This document shows, in pieces, positions 38,461 to 49,400 of a stretch of DNA of 64,000 bases. The translations under genes and the position numbers were made by a program. The notes beneath the pieces were generated by a model. The model ran no database searches. It was not told the origin of the DNA and saw nothing but the letters and a program-made list of their open reading frames with translations. Position 1 is the stretch's first letter. Each line of letters opens with the position of its first letter. The DNA is from Sipunculus nudus (taxonomy: Eukaryota; Annelida; Sipuncula; Golfingiida; Sipunculidae): contig CM049306.1 in the NCBI GenBank assembly GCA_026874595.1, positions 27,893,519-27,957,518 on the forward strand, written 5' to 3'.

Positions 38461-41400
38461 GCCCCACCCATCACGCTCCTGTCTGCTTCCCTGGTCCTGT
38501 CTTATTCATGACTAGATGCTGTATTATTTTACATTTCATGTGCCCCCAGAAAGGATTCTGAGACATGGTCATTTCGAAATGTTTATGGCTTGTTCTGCTT
38601 ATTCAGTTTTCATACCAAGCCCCCTCCAGCTACAGGTAGCACTTCATCAATACAAAGCTATTTTTATGGCAACAGCCTTTTCTTGACTCAGCATTATATT
38701 ATAAGGCTGTACTTCCTAGCTTATAGGATAAACACTCCCAGCTTGGTTTTCCTTAAACATGCCCATCCTCTACATTTTTCATTAACCAACTATAATTATC
38801 ATATATGTAGCTGTGTGTGCACTTTCTTCATTTTTAATTAACAAACAATGAAAGTGATCAGATAAATTTTATGAAATAATTATATTCATATTTCTGTTTG
38901 ATGGTACTTTACCCAACTTATAATCCAAGATCCACTCTCTTCATTGACATTACAAACATCTATGGCATTTCTCCCACGGTTTCCTGTGACCTTAGTCTGT
39001 GGCAGAATTGTCTGGATTCTTCATTTACCAGCCAGTAGAGAACACGACTTATGACAGCCCAGAAAAACATGCCTGTTGCCAAACTTACAGTATTTCTTGA
39101 TTTAAATTGCCAACTGATCTCAGCAGATTGAGGGTTTTTAGGAGATCAGCCAGAATGAGTGAAGGCTACATGATAGCTGACATAAAAACAGTCTAATGGC
39201 TGGAAATACGGAGCTCTGTTCCTCAGCCATTCATGAATATCAAATTTCTTCCTACCAGAGCCATTTAAGGTCTCTCAGATTTCTGTTAATAGTGCTAATA
39301 ATGAATGAAAATGAAGGCATCTGAAATGTCCTTTCTGAAGATGGCTTCCCTTTCATACAGGTATATTCTGTGTTTAATGCATGCTTTCTGGCCTCATGCA
39401 GCCATGGTCAGATAATCCATCGCACATCAATACAAGGTGACCTCACTTATGGGTTATTTGGTTTCATTCTTGTGGGTGTTCGTTAGCTGATTAATAACCC
39501 CAAACACACAATATTTTGAAATGAGAACCCTCATGTAATGATTATTAATCAATTAACATTGGAGTTATATTGTCTTAAAAACTTCTTTTTGTGCTGAATG
39601 TCAGGGATACATCACGATATTTGACCTTTAGGGAGCTCTTTTTTTCCACCATTGAGTACTCCAATGCAATGACTGATATTTCAAGAAAGATCACAGAAAA
39701 AAACCCAGGTATAAAATCTCTTTCACTGAGATTACAGCCCTTTTGCTCTCACACAAATATTCTTGCTCGACTGGGAATGTTCTATATGCTGGCATAATGA
39801 TGTAATTGCTTTTATTATTTAATTTGGCTCTGGGTGCTTTTCAGCTGGAAAGTAAAAAATAAAGAGTTGAGCAACCTTTTACAAAACATGGTAGGTCTAA
39901 AATGTAAAATCAGTATTAGATATATTCTAGCCTGTAACATAAATACAAAATTTATTTATCGTAAATTTCTGTTAATATAAGAAGACCATCTAATATTTGC
40001 CAGAATTAATGATAGAAAATGAATGACAGTTGTTTATATCCCTGGCAAAATAAAGAAGGTTGTTAATATAATTGATCTGTACAATTTTTTTTCGTTGTGG
40101 CATTTTTTGTAATATTTGTCTAATGGACATAATGAAACTAGGATTAACATTCATCTATTTATCACAATATAAAAACTACTCTACCATCATGTAGAACTTT
40201 ACAAATGTATTTCATATACAGAAATGCCTATATCATTAACAAAACCACAATTTTAAAGCATATTTTTGTAATTTTCCTTCCTGGTCTCCTACAAAAATCT
40301 TTATATGTAATTTGAAAAATAAAAGGATGCAGCCTAGTCAGCTCTAGATGGTTCACCAGTTTACCATATTGTGGATGCATTACATGTAGAAGGCCATGAA
40401 CTTCAAACCTTAGTCTGTATGTGTCTTATAGAAGGACCCCCTATCCATCACTGACATAACAAATATGCCAACATTGGCTTTTACTTAATCCATAATGCAG
40501 CACTTCCCTTACAATGACAGACAATGGTATTCAACTGTATTTACATTAATACACAAATGGGTTGTCCAGCAAAACATCACACATCATAATTATTATTGCT
40601 CATTAAATCTTCAATATCAGCATGTCAGCCAATTTAATCTGGATATGAAAATAGTGACTCTGTCAAAATGTGTTGGCAGAGTGAAAGGCTAGACATGTTC
40701 TGTTTATTTTTTGCTAATTAACAGATCACGTAAAGTGTCACACTTCAATCTGCCCTTAGATGTTAATTTTTCTATTTGAGTGGAAGCACAAGCCTTACTT
40801 AATAGTATACAAATATATGAGCATTAGTGGTCCAAGTGTGGACTATTCACACAGCAGTACAACAAAACAAGCACCTGCCACAACACAGGGTCCAGAGTAT
40901 CACCTGTGTGAAGAATACAAACAAAATGTATATCAAGCCTATTGAGTTACTTGCCAACAATACCTGACACAGATAGAAAAGGCTGAGTAGACTTACAGAT
41001 GCTCTGGTGTTTCTTTGTACTGAGGGCAGTATGCACTGGATGACCAGATGCTGGTATGTGTTATAATGCCATTGGTTCCTAGCCAACTTGTATAGTGAAG
41101 GCTATAACTGGGTGTTGAAACATTTAAATCCACAAACATGGTAGTATCAGTGAGGGTTCCCATTTCCTTGGACATCCTCAGTGATGCAATTTAACACCAA
41201 ATCCACATCCAAGCTGATGTTGATCTATGTGCTGGTGAATTAAACTGAAGTAATAAAGGACCATTTTGTTCGCTTGACAAGCCCTACTCAATGGCGCCTA
41301 GCCATCAGAAACCTATCATCTGTAAGGACTCGCCCCACTGAGTACATAGCCCTTAGCACCCAGGGCCCTGTCCCATGAAACCAGCACTCTCAGAAATTAA

Positions 41401-44400
41401 ATTTGGCCAATTGATTTTTCTGCCACATCGTACATCCTTTACTTGGCCATTGATCAGTGGCTGAATGGAAAATGAAAGCTCTTCACAGTCTATCAATCTA
41501 ATGGATATTGGAACAGCTTGGGTGCTCAGCATGATAGGGGGAGACTGGGCCAGACACCACTACATGTACTTGGTAATATCTCCCTGGTTGTTAGGCAATT
41601 GACAATACTTTGGTGAATCTGGTCAGAAAAAGATTCAAATCAAATTTGACTGCTGGTCAGCCAGGGTCCCAGCCACGGAGACAAAATGCTGTTCCTGATG
41701 ATATCTGTCTGGGGATATGCCATTCTAATATAACAGCAAATGCTCTGGATCGGATAATATGCCTGGTCAACAGGCCCGACAATACCAATTTGGTTATGGT
41801 CCCAAATCACATAAATCACCTAGCATTTGGGATCTGGGCCCAATCTGTGCTATAACCATGTCCCCCATCTCTGGGGACCCTATCAACACTATCTGCCGTT
41901 TATGTTACATGGATGTGATGCAGCTAATTTTGCTGCCTATGACATCCAGTAAATGCCCCTCCCATGTTATTTCAGTGGAAGCTCACATCAACCACATGTG
42001 CTTGGTTGTAGCAGTGCCAGAATAAATCTTTTGTCCTTTTATTTTAATTCATGCAATAATACCACCAATGAATGATTTTGTTTAAACTTATCTCTAATCA
42101 AACACTGAATGTATTTTCTGAAACAAAGAAAAACAGCCTGTAAAAATGAATAGTGCCATCTGTTCTATGTAAAGCTATTTAGCATTTCCTCGTTTTCTAA
42201 TTACCAGATTAAAACAGTACTTGATTCATCTACTCTATTTCTCACTCTGTTCTTAAACTTGCTGAATATAACACCTTACAGGAAAAGTGTACTTTACAGA
42301 AAAAAAACTGTAATAATTTTGCAGTCAATATCAAGAATCAATTTGTAATAATGAACATTAAATACCAGTCAGGATAAGATAAAAACACTGATGTTACAGT
42401 AAATACAGCATGTCAGGAGTATATGGATTCCACCATGACAGAAATGAACATTCCTATATAAAGACTTTACCTGTACAGAAGGACCCTGGGAAGATGGCCT
42501 GCTGTCATTGTGATATGTGGAGCACCCACCTGGGCAGGCCCTTCACTAATAACTCTGGCAGTATAATGAAATCCATGACAATACCATGGCAGCAGCAGCC
42601 TGCAGGTGAAACGGCAGGGATTAGCTGACCACAGTCAGGTAGCGGGAGCCTTGCATTAATTGTGACAAAACACCTTTAATGGCTGGAGATCAGAAATCCC
42701 TGGCATGCGGACCTGTTGTCATAGAGATGGACAGGGGTGGAATCTGAGTTCACAAAGACGGTGGAAGTAGTACTATTGCTGGCAGACCTGGATCTGACAA
42801 CTGTTGCAGTTCACACACTTTATTACCCGTGTCATCACACTGTCAGCCAGCATCACTCAGCCACACACAGATACGTCGTGACATCTCTCCATACTCAGCT
42901 GTTACCCTTGATTGCCAGCAATATTTTTGTGCCAAGAGTGTAATCCTGAAAAACAGCTTGGGGCATCAGAGGTCTCTGAAACAGGCGGGTGGCTACAACT
43001 CACAGAGAAGTCCATATTTATTCTACTTATACATGAAAGCAAATTCTGTGACAACCACAGTGTCAGTGTAATTATATTATTTCCTGTGTATTCTGGACCT
43101 GTTATGTACCATACCATGCATAAATTACACACACTATGAAAATATTCCCACCCTAAAGAAATCCTTTTTCAAGTGTTGCTACTGGTTTGTCAGTGGCTAG
43201 ACCCATTTCCTCTACATAGCAAACCACATAAATCTTGATTTTAACCAGTAAGGTATTATATATCAATATTCATCACACCTGTCAGTGTAATCATACTACA
43301 TGAAATAAATTTCCCTCTTCAGGGAGGATTGGAAACATATCATCAACACCAGACAAAGATGTCTCCCTGTGATAATCAATATAACTGATGATATATAGCA
43401 TTTTTATGGAATCACTGTGAACCTGACTCTTTTTATTTTAAATATTCATTCTGCCTGCACATATACATAGTCAGCTAAAATGGGAAATAACCACAACAAA
43501 AGCAGCCCCTCATGAAAAGAAGCAGTATTTTATACAGAGGCTGTATGAAGTAGGTAAGTTAACACAGACTGGGCAAGGGACTAAAACCATGGTCAGCCCC
43601 TGTTGTCAGCATAAATCCTGCAAGAAGGCTCAGGTGGCCATTATCTTCCATTACACCATGCTATCAATGATTACTGAAGCTGCTTGTTGCTGAGACATTC
43701 ATCAAATTCTATTTTTCTGCAGCCTGCCCTGTCTTTTATTCTGCCTCCTCCTCCCATGATGTCCTGATAGGTTTTAGACCCTCATGGTCTTTCCCTGTGG
43801 ATCTTTGTTTGTTGTTCCAGGTCTGTATTCTAAGCATTATGGATAAAATCCACGATCAGACCAACAATGTTATCACTGGAGACAGTAGCTTGGTGGTTTT
43901 CCTACTTTTGATAAACAGTTAACAAATATAAGCCCTATTTACTTTGACTGAAATATTTAATACCCTTGGCTAATGCTGCAGGACTTGGGAAGCATAGCAG
44001 AAAGACTTTGACAATGGATACAGTTCCTCATCAGTTATTATTCAGCGTGTTATTTTTTATTATATTGACTGAAATATATATCCAGAAGCCCAAAGGGTAG
44101 TGACTGCTCAATAACATATAGCCCAAATAATAAAGTCTAAGTGACTCTTTGGTCTATACAAAACTACATTTCATACAAAACTACATTTCTCAAATCCTGA
44201 AATTTCATTACTTATTACTCAAAATAGTTATTCATTTATATAAACCTATACATGAATAAAAACTCAAAATATCATTTTTTAAATCTAAAGGATAACTAGA
44301 ATATCAGCAGAAGCTGACAAAAGCCCTCAGCCAAAAGATTAGTGTTTATAGGCAGTAACAGTAACAAGTACGAAATATTTGTTCTCACATGGATGTATAT

Positions 44401-44429
44401 CTGTACATGTCTCAGTTATAAATTTAAAC

Positions 44430-45035
44430 TGGAGAGGTATGTACCATGTTTCATAACAATCCACCAAATGCTTACTGAAAAATAAGCTCCTAAGTTTTAC
44501 TTTATTCTGAACTATGTGACCTTGAAAAGTAGGTCAAGGTCAACCATCCTTGCACATTACCAAGATTCTGTAAATAAGCATCAGCACTGAAGAAATGAAG
44601 TAAATGTGTTGAATACCTTTGGAGACTTCCCGCTCACAAGGCCAAAGTTGAAAAATCCAGGAAAAATTCATTTAAAATCAGAAATTATAAGTGGCGCCCC
44701 CTTACTTGTGCAGCAGGTACAGACCATCAGTCCTAATGTTCACAGTGAGTTTTGTAAAAATTCACCCAATGGTTCCTGAGATATAAGCTTCTAAGTGTTT
44801 TTCTGTAATCGGCTCATAGGAAACGTAGGAAAATAGGTCAAGGTCACCCATCTTCAAACTTGACCGAGATTTTGTGAGACACATCTTCACTGAAGAAATA
44901 AAAATTCTTACGGTGAATCCTTTAACAGATATCCCGCTCACAATGTAAAACTTAACGGACGCCGGACGGACAGAGGGACGGACGGACAGCTTGGGTGACG
45001 ACAGTAGCCCATCAGCCTAAGGGCTTAGGGCTAAA
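44430..45035. repeat. Dispersed repeat, two tandem ~304-bp units with CpG-rich tail
   Basis: The block AGGTCAAGGTCA occurs at 44531 and 44835, and 'cccgctcacaa' at about 44629 and 44932, giving a spacing of 303-304 bp. The units also share 'gaagaaat' and 'aagcttctaag'/'aagctcctaag' blocks. The 3' tail 'ggacgccggacggacag' with further ggacgg repeats and 'agcccatcagcc' is the kind of repeat tail often seen in mollusc genomes. No coding capacity. Confidence 0.75.
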
Positions 45036-46208
45036 AACTGTACAAAAGCAAGAAACCCTTAAAAACTGGCATCTGTTCCAATATATGCTGGAATTCAAAT
45101 ACATCCAATAGTAAGTAAACATATTAAATAATCAGTAAAAGGTAAAAACTAACAAACCACACACTAAACAATGAATCAATTTTCAAGCTTCTTTGACTGA
45201 AATTCCGTACATGAATAAAATAAAACTTGTTCCAGAGCCATGGAATGATGTGATTCAGCAGCCTTTGTTTTGCATCTAAGGCCAGTCGACCAAATAAACA
45301 TTAATGGCATGATAACAGTCCATAGGAGACCAGCAGTGGTCATAAACTTCCTGGTATAGCTTCCCCTTTACATGGCCAAGTATTGGGTGCTGTATTACAC
45401 TTGGCTGATGCAGGCAGCTCAGCTGGTCTGCATGGTCTCATTGGCTAAGAAGCCTGCCAGGAATTCCTGTAAATTTTCTGGCTCCGTCACTTTGCTGGCA
45501 TTGCACAGTGACCTTTTTCTCACAACCCTTATGAGGAATCTGTTAGACCGCCATTTAGGGTCACCATATATATGTCTGCCTTGCATGGTATGGAGCTCTC
45601 CAACACTCCATGGAAACTGATTAATATTTGATGTATGGTGGTATTCTTTAGGCAGTGAATTCCCTAGTGACTTAAGGTGAAAACCTCTTCTATGTACATT
45701 ACAATATTCCCTTATTTTCTTGCTCACTTATTAACTGAGTTTGAAACAAAAGTGTGGGTTCTCATGCTTTTTTTTGTTATGCCAGGTTATTATGTCATAT
45801 TTTTTTAATTTTAAAAATCTACATATCATTTCCTGTTCATAATTTTTTTTTCTTCAAATTTCCTGAGATTAAGCTTTTCTATCAAACCTATGATATATCC
45901 CTTTGACAGAAATACTTGATACAGTAATTAAATCCTTCCCTTATATTATTCAATAAACATTCAATCTACCCCTAATCATCTAACATATTCGTGACTGCTG
46001 ATACTACTAAGAACAATGCTTACACAACCACTAAATATTTTTAGAAAATCAAGTGCACAGGTATGTAGTATAATATTTTTCAGCCAGTGAGGAGCTTATC
46101 ATCAAGCAGTGATAACAGCCTCAGTGTGTCCTCAAAGTCAAGGTATGCTGTCTACGAGCAGGTGAGGCAAAAAAAGAAGATACTGATACAACAGGTAGCT
46201 GGTCTTAC

Positions 46209-46319
46209 CTGGCTTGTGTCAACTTGCGTGGATGTGGATTTTATAGGTGAGTCAGGTGCTGTATCCTCATGTAGTTTAAAGTGAACATGCCTCTTGGCCG
46301 GGGACGAGCCCGCGGACAT
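46209..46319 (-). CDS. Probable alternative first coding exon of the PDZRN-like gene
   Basis: An ATG at 46319-46317 (A at -3) opens 37 codons ending at a strong donor, AGCCAG|GTAAGA, in phase 0. The peptide reads M-S-A-G-S-S-P-A-K-R-H-V-H-F-K-L-H-E-D-T then continues to S-T-S-T-Q-V-D-T-S-Q. Phase 0 fits the phase-0 acceptor of the V-N-G exon 14 kb downstream with no intervening exon recognised. Vertebrate PDZRN4 short isoforms and PDZD4 use a first exon ending in Q before V-N-G, and this one also ends in Q. The isoform would lack RING, zinc fingers and the GLGF loop of PDZ1. The T-Q-V-D echoes the T-Q-T-D of the next exon. An in-frame TGA 87 bp upstream of the ATG bounds the frame. The main doubt is that it could belong to another transcript; no family match exists for the peptide itself. 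Confidence 0.6.
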
Positions 46320-46480
46320 GCTGTGCAGCTTGAAGGTAGCACACCTGAACACGGCAAGACCTGAGCCCTGTCTGATCAATACCTGGAGCGGCCCGAGCTG
46401 CGATCAGTCCGTTGCCGTCATCTGCTGCTGCCAATATACTGATAAATTGGCGGGCTTCATTCTAAACCTCATCCTCTAGT
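46270..46480 (-). promoter_or_regulatory. CpG-enriched patch around the alternative first exon
   Basis: CpG dinucleotides are concentrated here (cggccgg..., cccgcgg, gagcggcccgagctgcgatc, gttgccgtc, ttggcggg) against a CpG-poor background. On the minus strand a CCAAT (46446-46450) lies about 130 bp before the ATG. A five-codon upstream frame (ATG at 46421, stop at 46404) would lie in the leader if transcription starts beyond it. This fits a promoter with the first coding exon at 46319, but no TATA box or start site can be fixed. Confidence 0.4.
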
Positions 46481-49400
46481 GCCATGTCATAACAACCTGT
46501 ATGGTCTCCCAGGCCTGTGTCCTCACACTCATCTTGTACTCATGTACATCTACACACAAACAAACAGAAGTATGTGTGTGACTCTCTCTGGAGTATCAGC
46601 ATGACACAAGTTATGAGCACCTGGATGTATGATCTTCACGGAGGCAGCATGACACAAGCCTATGGCCACATCAATACAGACAAGCAGGTGAAACAGCAAT
46701 CCTAATCTTCAGTTGGTACACTGTAACAGTCAGGTGGTGGAAAGTGAAGCCACAAGAATGTAAGCCTGCATAAGCAGCTTGAGCTTCACATGACAGCATG
46801 GGTTCCACATGGACAGGCCACACCCACTGGGTCCACGTACTGCAGACTGATGAATACAAGCCTTTCAGTGCTGTATCTTATACTCTAATCATTAATTCTC
46901 ATATCTCCGGGCTTCACTTATCCTTGCTCTATCTGAAGACTGCATGATGACACACAATCCCATCAAAATTCTGTATCATCAGTGATCTGTCTTTGTCTGG
47001 GTATACGATTCACGATTACATATTTATGTGATGAAAAAGTGGATATATACATTCAGCTATGGGATTCAATATCCTCGAGTTGCATGATACTGGATATAAA
47101 TTACACTGTTACTCTCTATATAAACTGTTTTTTTCTAACTCTGTTGCTTATGTAGTAAAGTCTCCATTTCTCTGAGTTATAGACAGTCAAAAGAGCCATG
47201 ATTGTCTACAGGGTGTAATCAGTTATACATGACAGGATAATATAATTCAACCACCAGTAGTGAGGTAAAAGTGGAAAAAAAGACAAAACACATCAAGTAA
47301 AGAAAGCGGCCCACATGGCAATGGGTAGTAGAGAAGGTCAAATGTGCTGATAAAAACAGGCAGACAATACCAGGGTAGCCCTGAGGAATGTGACAAATGA
47401 CTTGAACAGATAAACACTGGACGTGACAAACAGATATCAGGAAAGAAAGGAAGATAGAGAAACCAATGTGGGACAGCTAAGATACAACAGTTAAATATAT
47501 CTGACACAACTTAGCTTTTATTTTCTTATATGGTTAAATTGCTTGAAGCTGAAAATCCTTACAAACAGACTGTACTGATGTATATTGATGTTTCGGACTC
47601 TTAAGTTGGTTGCATCATCAATATACAGCCATACCAAAAGGTAGCGGTTATTTCAGTAAATATCCTGTTTGTAAATTAAGTAACAGTGCTGCTATACTTG
47701 ATTTAAAAAAAACATATATAAATTATTGCAGGGAAAAGTATAAAAAAATAAAGAAAACAAAACTTCTGATCAACAAAAAATATGTACAACTTCTCACCCA
47801 TGTTATTCCATGCTATATTTAAAAAATACTGTTGTTATGCCAGGAGGTAAATATTGCCTTCATTTTGTCACAAAATAAAGTCACTCAAAACTGTAGAAGA
47901 TACACATCTCCTTTGTGAAACACTGACAGTGCATTCTCTCACTCTCATTAAAGTGAGGATACAGCAGATAGGGGGTGTGGAAATTAAGAATTACCTGGAC
48001 TAATTAAAAGACTACACCAATTTAAGAGTTTCATTATTTTAATCATAGCTGTTATGAGACACTTTCCTGGAGCTTGCCTTTGCTCTTACAGAGGAGTCCT
48101 AGTAGTTAGTACAGTGATAAATGTCACAATAACAGCAGGCAAATGTCTATAGAAACTCAGGGTGAGAGTTGGTTTTGTGTAAATGAGGTGACACTACCTA
48201 CAATCCATTTCCCCTAAATTAATATTGTGTTACTAAAGTCAACGGTGGGCAGGAGTCTGTAGTGTTGACTGTCAACACCAGCCTTCCAGAACTAGCAGTG
48301 CTGAGACTGTGAAGTAGAAGGCTAGAGGCTCCATGTGGCAGGCAATCTTGTGTTGGTTGGTCAGTAAACTTGTCACTTGGAAAAGGCTGGAGCATGCCAA
48401 GTTCGGAAGCAGCACATCCTTTTGCCAGCAGAAAGCTTCATTTCCTGTACTATTTTCCATGATGGCTAAAGGTCACCTGAGCAATTTGGCTGGGTGGAAA
48501 GCCACTTTCTCCAGCTTGGTTCTGCTGAGCTGAGGCAGTCAGAGATGTCACCCTCTGCAGGATCTCTGGAGCCACCAGGTATAGACATCCTGCACGCTGC
48601 TTAGTCACGCTGCATGTTCTGCCTCTTCAGCAGCTTATAAACCTATCCTATTCAGCAGGACCTAAGTAACCCAGGGAGCTTGAGTCCTGATTCCTTACCT
48701 TAGATTCTTCACATACTTCATGTGACCATAGTTGCTGAGAATGTGACAGATGTAACACATACTAGAGGACCTAGAAGCAACCAAGATGGTACAATTATAC
48801 TAACAAACATTTCCTGGAATCCAGTTAGCTTCCAATTAATTAACATTTCACCGTTGCATAAGTCATTGTAATAATGTATTGGCACATTCTGAGAATTTCA
48901 GTAGCAAATGTTTTGAAGTATATGCTACAGGCTGGAAAACTTGAGGTTATGACCTATAGGCTGGAAATCATTTTATACTTCACCAAGAAATACCTAATTA
49001 AAAAAACTTTCACTTTTTATGTTCTCTGAGGTTGTGATCACTGGGTAGAGTTGGAGTGAAGCTTGTATTATTCAGCTCTTTGCAAGCTGCATGTCTGAAA
49101 TACTGGTTCCAGGTAAGAAATAAATGAGAAAATGAGAAAAGAAATACCCACACTGCCTTATAGTTTAGAGACAGGCCTGTCAGTGTCATTTAAAGAAATC
49201 AGGCATATGAAATGGGAGATTCCATGGAAACAGGTATAGCAGTAAAAACTATCTGACAGTTAAAATCAATACAACCAACTCATAAAGACCTGATATAACT
49301 AACATAGCATTGGTTAACCAGTGCTTATACCAGCCTTGCCCTTAAATATACAATATATTTAATTTTTATAAAATTACCCACAAAACCAGTAGTAAATACA

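Larger units (their letters stand above)
32147..46208 (-). other. 14-kb intron upstream of the PDZ1 exon
   Basis: The largest intron of the gene in this window if the 46209-46319 exon is the start. It contains the foldback element at 35.5-36.26 kb, the two-copy 304-bp repeat at 44.4-45.0 kb and a non-repetitive patch at 38.23-38.46 kb with homeodomain-type sites. A 102-codon minus-strand open frame at 45419-45727 has no ATG at its start, an in-frame stop just before it and no recognised similarity, so I do not call it. Confidence 0.6.

Noticed and set aside
45419-45727. 102-codon minus-strand frame with a protein-like translation
   Set aside because: No ATG at its start, an in-frame stop directly upstream, no clear acceptor and no recognised family.
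47247-47507. 86-codon minus-strand hydrophobic frame
   Set aside because: Cys/Phe/Leu-rich translation typical of the reverse of a purine-rich stretch, with no start context or similarity.
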